Shown: one piece after another, positions 35,195-47,245 of the stretch
Numbering within the stretch: the stretch's first letter is position 1
Layout of the letters: every line of letters begins with the position of its first letter
Assembly (NCBI GenBank): GCA_946800325.1
Contig: OX326956.1
Coordinates: 76,147,087 to 76,211,086, forward strand
Reading direction: 5' to 3'
DNA length: 64,000 nt
Origin: Luzula sylvatica
Lineage: Eukaryota > Streptophyta > Magnoliopsida > Poales > Juncaceae
The notes under the pieces: generated by a model
What the model was told of the DNA's origin: nothing
The model's database searches: none
Seen by the model: the letters and a program-made list of their open reading frames with translations, nothing else
Translations under genes and position numbers: made by a program

Positions 35195-37122
35195 TAATTT
35201 GTTCAGAGTACAAGAAGAAGCTCTGTATCTTTTGCTTGTTATGTCGTGTGTGTGACAAGTTTAGACTGAGTAGGTAAGAATTTATGCACTGTGCATATTG
35301 ACAAAATCCCCCCTTTTTAGTCAACATAGCGTTATCAATTTATTTTATTTTTATAAATGGAGAAGAACAAGAATTATCTTTTTGTTTTTACTTCTGTCGT
35401 TCTAGTGAGAAATTATTAGGTGGCATGAGCCCAACATGAAAAAATATATTTTCACGTGTTAATATTCAAATAATAGATTTTGTGAAAAATCAATGAATCG
35501 AATATTAAAAAAAATGAGAAGATCGGTGTTTTGGGTATAACTAGAGTTTACCTAGCTATGTTTTAAAATTTTAATACCAAAATTAATTTGCAAATAATTA
35601 TGACTTTGTGAGATAATTTTAAAATTCTGAGTTTAGCATATCAATAATCCAATCAAAATACAAATTTTGTACAATATTTGAAAATACTATGAAGACAATA
35701 TATTTATATATATAAATAATACATAGATAATACAAAAATGATAAATTGTATGCTATTTTTGGTGAATTATATGCTAATTTCTTTTTATTAATTAATATAC
35801 TAGTTATATTTATGATGGCGCTACTTCCAGATCTAATATTTCTTCGTCCAAGACAATCATCCATGTTTGTTTCCAGAAATCTTCAAAATACCTATGTATT
35901 TTGTATAAATTATTCTTTAATTAACCCAATATTTCTTGAATCAACATCACAAAAGATAACATATATTAAATGAAATTGATTATGAATGTACGGATGAACA
36001 TTATTCTTAATTTATAAAATTATTTCAAACTATTACCGTCGAATATTTGTTTATTTGCATTAGCGGCGATTTTTATTTTTTAATGTCAATTTTTAAAAAA
36101 TAGAATGCATACATTACTGAATTATTTATTTATTATACATTTGAGGGTAAACGTAAAAAGGAAATCTCCATTTTGGCTAAACACTAGAGAGCAATATTAG
36201 TAAAGGGTCGGCACAGATTTGTATTATTTATTTATTGATTTATCATAGTTTTGTAGTCAACAACTATTTGACTCTGATTAACCATTAAACAACCGGTGGT
36301 CGGAGAACTACAACTAAGCCAGTGTGTGCACTGTTTAAAATAAAAGAAAATTTTATTTTGTCTCCAGATTTCACCACCACATCATGTATATCCTACTTAA
36401 CACACTTAATTAACGATTAATTTGTAATTAACAATTAATAATGTGTTAATTATGATGTAGAGGGTATGATTGTGAAATTTGGGGAAGGGTAAAAGGCCTC
36501 TTTTTAAAAAAAAGGATCAAGTGAGCACAGGTTTCCACAGAAACCCCGTGAGTTCACATGGATGATTAATTGATTATGCTCCTAATTCTTATTTAAAAGC
36601 AAATCATTGTTAGAACACATTACTAATCCCCTATTATGGGATCAATAATAGAGATCGACGCCAATTTATTTGATTTAGGATTTCAATCGGAACAGGATCC
36701 AATGTTTTAAATCTGTCGGTATTTTGATTTCTAGAAATGCAGAGAATTGGAACCTTATATATATGAATTGACTTGAAATTAATTGTTTTATTTTATAATA
36801 CCGTATATCTGAAATTGGATATTTTGTATATACACTGAAAAATTAATGTTTCATGATCCCAAAATACACAGGCATGTTCAATTTGAGGGATTTCGCGCAA
36901 TTTAACAAATAAATGAATTACAACAAGTGTGCACATCTCAAGTTATCTTAAATCAAACATATTCACAATATAAGTCAAATTACTGCTAAACTCCTTTTGT
37001 AATCAACCACAATATTCAATCATAGTTATTCTAAGATTTTCAGGGTGTACTTGACAAAAATCCAGCCAAAAAAGAGAAGCTAAATCTAGCAAACTAATAA
37101 AATAACAAAAAAATAATATTAA
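35195..37122. other. Intergenic DNA between the PSY-like gene and MED27
   Basis: The first 150 bp are the 5' side of the PSY-like gene. The rest is AT-rich without a gene. At about 36365-36485 a foldback-like stretch has ends agatttcaccaccacatcatg and, in reverse complement, aaatttcacaatcatacc, around a taattaa-rich centre; it is probably an old MITE, but no target duplication was found. Confidence 0.5.
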
Positions 37123-38860
37123 TTATACATCATTACAAGAGCATCCAATATGATAAGCATTTGCAAAATCTTGATTATTGCCCTTTGCAGAAAACCGGTA
37201 AGGCCGATGAACTGGAGGCAATAACAAGGCCAGTGAATTGTCCATTACTAAATGCTTGCCACATTTACTGCATTTTCGTAATTATAATTATAAATATTAA
37301 TAATAAAAAAACAATATTAATGTATTATTGTAAAAAAAGATTTGATTCTTACGTGCAAACTTGCGAAAATAATGATTGGTAACTACAGACCCATTTCTGC
37401 AAATAAAAAGATTTGATTCAAGTACAAGTTAATATATTTGAAATATATTTTATATCCAATTTTCGGTACCAAAAGATGAGAAAGAGCTTTGTTTGAATCG
37501 AGCGTAAGGAAATATCGCAATGCCCTCTCAGCATATTCCTAAGAAATAAAACCAAAATAATAAAATTATATGTGAAATATTTGTCACATATAATTAATTT
37601 TCATTGGTTTGGTACTTACAGTTATATGCTTGAAAACATTATGTATCGAAACTCCTCTTGCATAAACATAGCTTCCTCCCTATTTATAAAAAAAAACCAT
37701 TTACATTAAGAATCATTTTTTACATAACGACCCTCTGAAAAGACAATTATTAAAAATATTAATTATTGTTACCTCGTCAGTGGAGAAAAAAGCGAGAGAA
37801 TCAGGCACGATAGACCCAGCCGAATGAAGAGAAACCAAAACCCTACATACCGCTGGTACCAAAACCTCAATTATTGCCACTTCATTAATTTTCGCCCTCG
37901 AATTTCCTAGAATTTCATCTTTTTTCAAATCTAACATTCCCTCATTTGAATGGCCCATTTTCTCAGCCCTTTTCGTCCACTCGAGTCTTCGGTAGGTTGA
38001 GATCGTGACACCTGGTACCTCGGTTTCCATGGATTTTAGTATATCGAGTAGAGTGGTTTTATCTTCTCTTGAACTAGGGTTAGGGTTAGGGTTTGTTGGT
38101 ACTCGCGAAATCTTAGGCTTTTTAGGATTGATTGGATTCTCTAATTGAGGGAAGAAACGTTTCTTTTGATCTGTGAATGCTTTTAGTGCCAATCTAAAAA
38201 ACCCGACAAGTAAACATGATATTGTTCAGGGGTACGTGTGATGTTTAGATATTTTGCAGGGTTATGGATGAAATTATCCCTACCTGGCTCGGTCAACAGC
38301 AGAGGCACCGGCTTGGCCTGCCAGCTGGCGTTTCCAGGCATAGGCGACAACAGCACCATCTGGACAGACAAGTGGCATGTGCAAACCCCATGAGTTTCCT
38401 CTTGATTTCAGTGCTCCGTTTAACACTCCTGATTCTTCAAGTTGTTTTCCTTATTTGACAATTGATTTCGACAATTCAGCGAAATTCACAAAAAAAAACA
38501 GTGTCTTTCGAGGGCGATTTAGTTTTAGTTGATACATTAAGGCGTAATTAGGGCTCCAATGATTTGATTTCAGCTATATTATCGATTGTTTTCCTAATTG
38601 CAAAAAGAGATGTTCACAATACCAATCAGACGAAGATCAAGGAAGTGGTTCTGCATGGAGGATTCCTCACCCAACACCAACTCAGCGGCCTTCTCAGAAT
38701 GGCGCTGCGATTCTGACGCAATAAAGAGGGCTTCAAGAATTCGGTCCGCGCCAAGGCGAATATCGGCAATGATCCGTCCGGCTTGACTCAGTCGTTCCAT
38801 CGCCTGCGCCACCTGTTTCGGCGGCGCGTCGCTCGAACTCATCGTTGCTCGTTGCTCCAT
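37123..38860 (-). CDS. MED27: Mediator complex subunit 27
   Basis: Seven exons on the minus strand (38860-38623, 38398-38284, 38193-37773, 37679-37620, 37538-37470, 37396-37353, 37267-37123) give 363 residues in frame. The N-terminal helical part reads QVAQAMERLSQAGRIIADIR; the middle holds LVCPDGAVVAYAWKRQLAGQ; the C-terminus carries the Med27 block with Cys315-Thr-Lys-Cys318-Gly, then LLLPPVHRPYRF and a final HIGCSCNDV. MED27 is a tail-module subunit linking activators to RNA polymerase II. The start was set at 38860; the frame stays open upstream to 38983, but that part overlaps the likely leader, and MSSSD at 38842 is another option. It shares a promoter with the Agenet gene. Confidence 0.9.
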
Positions 38861-39291
38861 TGGTTTTCTGTCCTTCGTTGTTGAGACTTGAGCGGAGCTG
38901 CGGAGGGGGTCGAGAACTTGGAAGAGTTGAAATAGTGGATATCCATTAAGGCTAATTGGAGAGTCCGCTTGGAGTGTTCTCAAGTCCTGTCAGTAATGGT
39001 GAGTCCATTTTCACTTGGGAGTGAGACTTAAAAGGCCCAAGGCCCAAGGGCCGAGATTCTTGTAAGGGACGCCTCCAGTGTCTCTCTCAACACAAGGACA
39101 CGACACAGATTGGGATTGTGCCAATTTTTCAGCCATAGATAGCCCGCACACTTGTTCTTTCTCCCACCGACACGAGTCACGACTTGACTTGCGTAAGGGA
39201 CTCACGAGACACACATACACACTCACTTAAGGGCTCTTTTTCTTCTCGTTCACAACGCCAAAACCCTAGATCTCCACTTTCGAGCTTCCTA
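38861..39291. promoter_or_regulatory. Bidirectional promoter, MED27 and Agenet gene
   Basis: About 430 bp separate two divergent start codons. Two site II elements (GGCCCA at 39034-39039 and 39041-39046) lie near the middle, in the sequence aaggcccaaggccc. No clear TATA box was seen for either side, as is common for site II promoters. Confidence 0.55.
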
Positions 39292-40306
39292 ATGCCAACA
39301 ATGGTTGATCAGAAGAGCAAGAAGAAGTCTGGTGCTAGTGCTAGTGCTAGAAAGGTTGGCAAAGCAAAATCCGTCCACAAGCGTCTCTCGAACTCTTCGT
39401 CTTCTTCAGAGATGAACTCATGGGCGCTGGCGACCAACATTGAGGTCAAAATCGACGGGGATGGTTTCCTTGGATCTTGGTACGAAGCCGCCATTACCGG
39501 TCGTGTCATGCAATCAGGCCAATTTCATGATTGTCTTCTTGAACAAGTGAAAGATATTTGGTTGAGTCAATCAAATATCTTTCACTTGTTAAAGGAGACA
39601 ATCATCAAAAGAATTGTTGATCATTGTTTCCTCACAAATTATCTACCTAACGGACACGAAACCGAGATTCTCGATTACCACTTCTCGATACCACTAATTG
39701 ATTGGGAAGAAAAGACGTTCAGCAAGCCTGTATGTAAACAATTTCAAATTTACCCTCTCTCTTATATCTAAAAAATCTTTTTTATTTTTGAAATTAGGCA
39801 AAAAGAGGAAGGTCTTTGGAAAGTTCTAAAAATTGCTCGGCGAAGAAGAAGCGAAAGATATACTTGCCAAAAAACTCGATCAGGTTATTATAAAATTTAT
39901 AAATTTGTTCCTATTTGTATTATTAAACAAAAACAGGAAGATATGCATTAATTTATCTAACTCGTTTGTATATTTCAGCGAAAAGAACGAAGAAAATAAA
40001 CAAGGTTCTGAACAGAAAAAGACGCGATGCCCATTTTCAAACTCATCCCTCAATAACCTCATTTCAAGGATCTGGACAAGTAATAACAATAATTAATAAT
40101 TATAAAAATTCGTTATTGTTTTGAAATTAATTTTCATGAATTTAATTAATTTTAATTAATGTCTCGTGGTGAATTATGCAGACATTGCATACTCAATCGC
40201 TGAATTCTCATTAAACGATGACGTGTCAGCCTACGAAGAAAAACTGTCCGATTTAGACACCTCGGAGACACACGGGTTTAATGTAGACCCGTCAGGATCC
40301 GCTTGA
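39292..40306 (+). CDS. Agenet (Tudor-like) domain protein, short
   Basis: Four exons (39292-39729, 39798-39883, 39979-40079, 40182-40306) give 249 residues. A basic, Ser-rich leader (residues 6-40) precedes a partial Agenet module beginning ATNIEVKIDGDGFLGSWYEA (about 47-66). After it the sequence does not follow a complete second Agenet unit. Exon 2 encodes a strong NLS-like AKKKRK. Agenet/DUF724 proteins are nuclear and bind chromatin or RNA-related partners, but most are longer, so this is probably a truncated or rearranged member. The frame is also open upstream to 39184; I chose the ATG at 39292. Exon 1 contains a perfect 19-bp inverted repeat, and a 300-bp hairpin lies 78 bp after the stop. 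Confidence 0.7.
39542..39590. repeat. Perfect 19-bp inverted repeat in Agenet exon 1
   Basis: aacaagtgaaagatatttg (39542-39560) and its exact reverse complement (39572-39590) surround an 11-base loop whose inner bases can also pair. The arms lie in coding sequence downstream of the Agenet motif. Confidence 0.9.
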
Positions 40307-40383
40307 ATAAATTACTTGTTGTAAAGCAAGAAGAGATCAGCCAAAAGGTCTCGAGAGCGGACGAGAAGGAGAAAAAGGAGTCC

Positions 40384-40684
40384 TAGCGATACATACAAAA
40401 TACGACAAAATCCTAAATTATAGAAAAAAAATTCATTTTCCATAAGGCTTCCTTAAAATCGTCGAGAACTTCTTTTTGGCTGCCTCAATCGAAGAAATCT
40501 CGTCGGTAATCTTGTAAATCAAATCCGTATTGATTTGATTTCGGTGGTAACCGATGACATTTCTTCGATAAGTAGAGATGAGGAGGCAGCCAAAAAGAGG
40601 TTCTCGACGATTTTAAGGGAGCCTTATGGGAAATGAAATTTTTTTCTATAATTTAGGGTTTTGTCGTATTTGTATGTATCGCTA
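40384..40684. repeat. ~300-bp near-perfect inverted duplication (hairpin)
   Basis: Left arm 40384-40525, loop 40526-40531, right arm 40532-40684. The outer 12 bp (agcgatacatac / gtatgtatcgct) match exactly; the arms differ by scattered changes and a 12-bp insertion in the right arm. Read outward from the loop, each arm encodes a similar tail: EAAKKKFSTILRKPYGK-stop on the minus strand for the left arm and EEAAKKRFSTILREPYGK-stop on the plus strand for the right arm. Each is followed by matching 3'-UTR-like sequence. So a gene's 3' end was duplicated head to head. It lies 78 bp past the Agenet stop and could be in its 3' UTR. Confidence 0.9.
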
Positions 40685-41754
40685 ACGTGTTTTGTATGAT
40701 TAACTTTGTAATTAGGATTGAACTACTACTATTAACTTCCCAGCATTATGTGAATTATATTATGATTTTAATTAATTTTTTATGTATTGTGTGATGGTTT
40801 TTTTTTTATGATCTTCACCAACCCTCCACATTATAACAAATCAGCTTAGCTAACCTTTATTATTATTCCATAATGATCTCATACATAAAAGCTCGAGGAT
40901 TTTCATTTCCAAATCATATGTAATCAATGAAATATGCATACGGATATGCGTTAAAATAGTGAATATTGGGAGATAAATAAGTTAACAAGTAGCAATAATC
41001 TAAATTTATATGTTTCTATTATTTCTTTCTCACAATTAACAATGTGAGTGTTGAACTGATATACTGATATTCCCAAAAGCCAAAAATAATTGCCTTCCTC
41101 AATTTCTATTATTCGGGTTAAAAGAAGATGTTTTAATACATATAATATGTTAAATTATGATTGCCTTCAGAAAAGAAAATACATGCATTTTCGAAGCGAT
41201 TTTGTTCTTAATGGTTTTCTACGTCCATGGGAATGGTAATAATCTCGACCTCTCCATACATAATTTCTGCGTCCGTGGTAATGGACTAATGGTAATAATC
41301 TCAGGTCATTTTTTTTATTTTATGTAACTTATTTTCACTAATGTATGAATTTCGCACTTATTGTACCATATTTCAACTGTTAATACCCCTTCTTTTCATT
41401 GGAGAGGGATCCTATTTCTTGATTCCTGATATTTTCTTAATATTCTGTATATGGTATATGATATTTCATTATTTGCTTTCCCATCTCTCTATATTGGGCA
41501 TAATTTACTGAACAGTCCATTATTTCGATGAATTGTTTTTATTATAAAATGAAATATTACAAAATAAACTTTACTGACATGGCAATTAACCTTTTTCTAA
41601 GAAGACCAGAAACACATTCAAAACTGAACACGATAAAGGGGCTCATTTATTTACTTAACACATAACCGCCAACTTGCAAAAATGAAATAAAAGAGGAAAA
41701 TAGAAATGAGTAGCGCGGGCATATAAGATTTAATCACGAATAGGAATTAATAAC
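40685..41754. other. Intergenic DNA right of the hairpin
   Basis: AT-rich sequence with no gene or clear repeat. Two short similar phrases (tacgtccatgggaatggtaataatctc and tgcgtccgtggtaatgg...taataatctc) occur at about 41220 and 41269, a small local duplication. Confidence 0.5.
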
Positions 41755-42860
41755 TCAGAGGGGGCCTCTTGATTTCTGCGTTGTGTTATTTTTCGAGGAC
41801 GATGACGATGACATGGCAGCGTGATATGATGAGGAAACTAGTTGTGCAGTTGCTGGTACGGCGCCACCTGTAAAAAAAAACAAAAAGTATATAACTTAAA
41901 TATTATTATTAGACAAATTTGCAAAAAGAACCTCTGCATTATTATTATATGATGACTAACCTGCCAATCCTGCACAGGCTGAAGAGAAGATAATCACTGG
42001 CGGTGCCTGCACAAAAAACAAAGAAACAAATAAATGATCAAATTAATGAAAAAGTTAGAAACGAACGATAATTTTAGTTTTATAATATTAGAAAATAACA
42101 TTAAGTATAAAATGTGAGAAATATGGATTCTTACGCCAACAAGAAATTGTAACCACATGGGTCCTTTGATATACCGTCTCACAACTGGCATAGCTACAAT
42201 TTTAAAGAAGATTATTCAATTAGCTATTTTTTGAAATTTTATTTATAGAATTGAAGGGTAGTAATGTACCATGATTAAATCCATAGAATGCACTAGCAGT
42301 ACCACCAATTGCAGAACCTATCTGTCAAATTTTTACAAAAAAATGTGATGTTTCAAATTTCAAAATTCACAGATTAAAATACAAAAAAAAAAGAATTATC
42401 CATAACATTTAAATTTATAAGTTCGCGATTTCAAAAAGAAAAACAATTTCAAGCAAAAAAATATGAATCTGTTAAAAACCAAAAATTTAGTAAAATTAGA
42501 AAATGAACTTAATTTTGTTTGTACTTATTTCGCATACCATAGAGAAGCTGTCTCTGACAAGAGGCGCAACAGTCCAACTACTAGTCTCCTAGAAGTAAAG
42601 AAAAAAAATGCAAAATGGTATCAGCAATCAAGAAATACATAGGAGTATTGGAAGAAGAATTATGTCAAAGGTGGAGTATACAGTACAGTGATTTGGCACA
42701 CGAATCGCTACATGGAAAGCCAATTCGATTCTAGAAGATGTATATACGAAAATTGAGAGAGCGAGAGAGAGAAAGGGGAAATAGTCAATACCATTTCTTT
42801 TGAAAGAGGGCCAGCACAGTGAAGACATAAATGAGGATTAGAATGTTTTGAATCCGCCAT
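41755..42860 (-). CDS. Small conserved membrane protein of unknown function
   Basis: Six exons on the minus strand (42860-42792, 42588-42538, 42321-42270, 42193-42135, 42006-41961, 41867-41755) give 129 residues with every junction in frame. An N-terminal CLHC pair (residues 12-15) is followed by a Gly/Ala-rich segment (GSAIGGTASAFYG), a conserved-looking HAMPVVRRYIKGPMWLQFLVG, then a hydrophobic stretch (PPVIIFSSACAGLAGGAVPA) that is probably membrane-embedded, and a Ser-rich tail. I do not recognise the family. The many small, frame-keeping exons and the site II motifs upstream (43028-43033, 43050-43055) argue that it is a real, constitutively expressed gene. Confidence 0.7.
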
Positions 42861-43688
42861 GGCCAAGATCGCTTCGAGCACTTCCTCTCTCAGCCGAGCA
42901 AGAAAGAAAGAAAAAACTAAACCCTTTGAGATGGAAATTCTGACGGTGGAGATTCGTCCACCGCTGAGAATGGGACGGATCTGGGCCCTCAGCCTTGATA
43001 TCCGATCCATGTTACAGAGTGATTAAATGGGCCTAAATAGGATTAAATAGGCCCAATCTTTTTTTTTTTTAACATATTCAGAAAGTAGTTTTTTTTTTTT
43101 TTAAGAATTCTAATTTATTTATTTACAATCTCTGGTGCACTAAAGATGCAATATGTTTGTACAACAATTCTTGCAACTAGTGATTGGAACAGAATAAGAA
43201 GGACAAGCTAGCAAATCTTGTAAGGGTCAATTAGGAATTGGATGATTTATCTTGGTTTAATTTCAGCTAGTTTTACTTTTGTTATTATGTTAGTTAAGCG
43301 TCTTAAAACTAGGAATATTGATTATAAATTTATAAGCAAATTTGATAATTTTAGATCAGTATCGAAATCGTGATGTTAAGCTTATGTACCAATGGCTAGG
43401 CAAGTAAAGAGCCAGAAAAAAAAATCCTTAGAAAAAATTAAAATTGAAACGAGATTTATAACGAAAAATAAGACACAGTTCATTAAACTGAGATTAACTG
43501 AGATTAACTGAGACACAAACTGAGATTAACTGAAATTATAACCATAACAACGAGTTCGACGCCAAAACAAACACAACACGACACAAGACAACATGCATAA
43601 CATAACATAGAAGCCATTTATAAAGGCTATGCTTAAATGACTCCAAATTATTTTCCAAACGAGTTGCTAAATTCTTCTCAGCTTTTTT
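42861..43688. other. Promoter of the small membrane-protein gene and spacer
   Basis: Contains the two site II motifs and T-runs near 43060-43100, then AT-rich spacer with a short tandem repeat of actgagatta units at about 43486-43530. It ends in the probable 3' UTR of the first lectin gene. Confidence 0.5.
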
Positions 43689-44516
43689 TCCTGCAACAAC
43701 AGGTTACGCATATTAGAATCAGAAATATGAAAATCAATTATGCCAAAGTATATATAAATGCGTAACGGTAAAATTAAATATACTGAAACTTTTATTTTTA
43801 TTTTTGAGGAGCGGCTTACAATAAGGTTCGATCCTCCAGCACTGGTTATCACCCTCGCACCACTTCCAGAGCACGAGCTTAGTTCCATCATAAACACCAC
43901 CATGATCTTCATCACCATGAAAGGCATCAAAGTTGAGATAAATATTATTCACCATCCTGATGCATCGAAATCCGCATCCCACGTCACGGCTTTCAGTCCA
44001 CAGTACAGATTCATCCAGGTAATTCGGAAAGTACGGGACTAGGCGAACCTGAAATAATTAAATAAATATCGCTGTAGATTTTATATAAATTTGATTTATG
44101 AGTGTAATTTTTTTTTATTTTTTTTACGGGGTGAGATTCTCCGAGAGAGTGCTTCAGAGCTTCTCCGGTGACCTTGTTAACCAGAGCAAAAGCAGGATGG
44201 CCTTCTTCATCTTGCGCCTCGTTACTGTATGTCATGTCCTTGATCCAGTGCTAAATTTAATCACGGAAAAACAAAATTAATAAACCTTAAATCGAACGAT
44301 TCGAAATAAAATCATTTTATCGAACACCTGATAATCATCGTTAGGATCTGCAGGAGCGAGAACGACATGTCCGTCACGAACAGTCAAGCTATAGTCATCG
44401 GTAGCCCTGCAGTAAATCCTGACCGTTGGTTGGCGCGGCAGATCGTTTTCGTACTCGCACGGAAGGTTTGGGGGAGCATAGGCAGGGGTGTGGAAACCAT
44501 AAGGGTAATGCGCCAT
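43689..44516 (-). CDS. EUL-type (ricin B-like) lectin, copy A
   Basis: Exons on the minus strand 44516-44328, 44250-44128, 44048-43820 and 43690-43689 give 180 residues. A short Pro/Tyr-rich leader (residues 1-26) precedes one EUL domain: RQPTVRIYCRATDDYSLTVR, HWIKD, GHPAFALVNKVTGEALKHS, LVPYFP, then DESVLWTESRDVGCGFRCIR, LNFDAFHGD, LVLWKWCEGDNQCW and a final EPY. EUL lectins are nucleocytoplasmic, bind glycans and are often induced by stress. The stop codon appears to be split by the last intron (T from exon 3, GA from exon 4). If that intron is kept, 27 more residues would be added before a stop at about 43734. Copy B, 1 kb away, is its tandem duplicate. Confidence 0.87.
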
Positions 44517-45525
44517 TGTCGTCCTCTCTTATTTCTTCTTTCCTATTGAAGATGGAGAAGTGAGGGTTTATTTATAGAAAGATTAATGGAGAAATAGTTC
44601 ATACACTCGGAGTTTATGATAAATATAGAGATTACTGGATAATTTTTCTTAATTGTAGATTGGTGTATTGTGAAGGGTAGTGTATCAGGTTTAGAAGATG
44701 AAATATGCAGAGAGAGAGTGGTAGTTGGCGAATGAGAGAGAAGCGACGAGAACGAGGAAGGAGATTACTCATGTCCAGTTCGTAGAGCTTACTTCACCTC
44801 CATTTGTGAATTTTGATAGTATTTGTGGGAAGAGGAAGAAAACTGGAGACGCAGTTTTTGTGATGTACAGGAGGGTTGCTTATGCATATTAAAACGGTAA
44901 CGCTTACAAGCAGTCAACACTGCCGACTAGCCGTTACTTATTTTTTCTGAAAGTGATGATACTATTTTTTCACTTTCCTCTTCAAACTTCAATATTTTGG
45001 ATGTGTGTTAGGTTTTCCTCTTTTTGGGCCATTTCTTAGAGATTAAGCCTTTAAATGAGATTTTATATTGTATAATTGTAATATTTTTGTATAGAGTTTG
45101 TTTCTTGGAGAAAGTATATATTGTTCTATTTTGTGGGCTTTTGAGCCTTAAACTGGCATGATATATATATGTAGTATGAAATTTCTTGGGCCATTTAGCA
45201 AAATCATGTTATTAAGAGGGAAACATGATATTAACCTTAGAGATACATCACAATACACACAATAGACATTATTCATTTTTCCCTTAATTTAAGGCACAAC
45301 CTCATTATTCAAACTTAGTACTTAAAAAAGGGAAATGTAGGCAAAGCAAGTAGTAATTCATAGCATTTTCGCCTCCTTTGTCCCTCCCTGAAAAAAAGAA
45401 AAAATAAATTTAGAGTTTACAAATAAAATAGCCAATTTTCTATGATAATATAACATTTATAAGGACAAGGTAAGAAAATTAGAACTTTCTATCAGTAATA
45501 AAATAAGGTAAGAAATCACGTACAA
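44517..45525. other. Spacer between the two EUL lectin genes
   Basis: Carries the upstream region of copy A (GA-rich near 44710-44760, probable leader) and the 3' region of copy B. No further gene is seen. Confidence 0.5.
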
Positions 45526-46781
45526 TTAATACGGGACGATTTTAAAGCGCTGGTTATCACCCTCGCACCATTTCCAGAGCACGATTTCGGTTCCGTCATG
45601 GACGCCACCGTGCTCCTTGTCACCATGTAACGCGTCAAAGTTGAGATAGATATTATTCACCATCCTGATGCATCTGAATCCTTTCCCAACATCCCTGCTT
45701 TCGGTCCACAGGACCGACTCGTCGAGAATCTCGGGGTTGTACGGGATTAGGCCCACCTAAGAAAATAAGAGAATTATTAAGCAAGTATTCATTGATGCAT
45801 GTACTCCCTACAAAACCTCATAATATCATGTACATATTCCTCCAAAATATAAAATATCATGAATACCCATCCTCCGATACTCATGATATTTCTTTGCTAG
45901 GGGTATACATGATATTTAAAATTTTCCGGGGGTAGGCATGAAACCGACCCGAGTCTTGATAATATTGGCTTACGGGGTGAGATTGGCCGAGGGAGTGTTT
46001 GAGTGCTTGGCCAGTGATCTTGTTGACGAGGGCAAAAGCGGGATAGCCTTCCTCGTCCTTCACCTTAGAACCGTAACTCGTGTCCTTGATCCAGTGCTGA
46101 ATACATCAAATTGGTATTAATTAGAGTTAATTTTGGGTACTAAAGAATTTTTTTTTTTAAAAAAGGAGAATTTTTACCAACACACACCCTCCATCCTAAC
46201 TTTTTTTAATATTTTTTAAATAAAACTCACTTCTAAAATACTCCAAGAAAAAAAATAGAAATTGAATTTCATTTTCATTTATCTCTATATAAATTAAACT
46301 TAACAATAGATAGTGTTTTTCTTAGTTAGGGTGGCTATTAGCCAGCTTAAAGTGATTTTAACACTGGGTGGTGTTTTAAACCGTTTTGAGTATTTTTCAT
46401 TATTTTTAAAAATCTTCATCAGTATTTCTAACATATACTAATTCGGAAAAATAAAAATGACACTTCATGTAAGATCTTTTCGGAGTTACTAAAATTTGAG
46501 GTTTTTTTTAAATATTCAGAAAAATTATGATTTTTGTAAGATCTCTTCTTCTTAAAGATATTTACAATTAAAAAAAAAAAATTAATGTCCATTTGTACCT
46601 GGTAGGGATCATTTTTATCAGCGGTTGCGAGAACGACTTTACCGTCTCTAACGGCAAGACAATATTCTTCACCAGCCTTGCAATATATTTTGACGGTTGG
46701 TTGCCTCGGCAGCCTCGTCTCCCCGGGGTAGTCGGGTGGAGCGTACGCAGCGGTGTGGAAGCCGTGTGGATAGTTTGCCAT
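45526..46781 (-). CDS. EUL-type (ricin B-like) lectin, copy B
   Basis: Three exons on the minus strand (46781-46599, 46096-45974, 45756-45526) give 178 residues with the same exon phases as copy A. Leader MANYPHGFHTAAYAPPDYPG, then the EUL domain: RQPTVKIYCKAGEEYCLAVR, HWIKDTSYGSKVKDEEGYPA, ALKHSLGQSHP, LDESVLWTESRDVGKGFRCI, LNFDALHGDKEHGG, LWKWCEGDNQRFKIVPY-stop. Unlike copy A, the stop is in the third exon. Differences from copy A cluster in the leader and near the C-terminus (QRFKIVPY against QCWRIEPY), which could change carbohydrate or partner binding. Intron 2 holds a foldback repeat. Confidence 0.9.
45787..45941. repeat. Foldback of atatcatg-acccc units in lectin B intron 2
   Basis: Two forward units (ctccctacaaaacctcata then atatcatgta; ctccaaaatataaa then atatcatgaatacccat) face two reverse units (actcatgatatttctttgct; ggggtatacatgatattt). 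Similar atatcatg-tacccc words occur in the CHLP-like intron (29095-29165) and at 30225-30245, so this may be a small repeat family. Confidence 0.5.
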
Positions 46782-47188
46782 TAGTGATTTTGAGTAATGA
46801 AATCTCTCTACAAAAGGATTTTTGTGTTGTTGGAATGGAAGTTGAAGGAGAGTGTGTTTTTGTTGGGTTTAATGGAAGGGGCAGCAATTTATAGGAGATG
46901 GAGGGATGAGGGAGAGATGAGAGATATATATTTGAGTGCACATGGTGTAAGTTTTAGTAAATGAAAAGGATATTAAAAATTGAGGGAATGAAAAATTAAT
47001 AGTGCTTAAGATTAATATGTTAATAATATATGTATTAAATTCTTTTAAAGTATTTTTTTTTGTGAAGTGAAGTATATAGTTAGAAATGTTTGGATGAGTA
47101 GTTAGTGAGAGATTATGTTAATCACAACCGTTTATGATGGTTTAATCAATGATTGAAAATGTTTTATTCACTTTTTTGTTCAATAATT

Positions 47189-47245
<57 letters not shown>

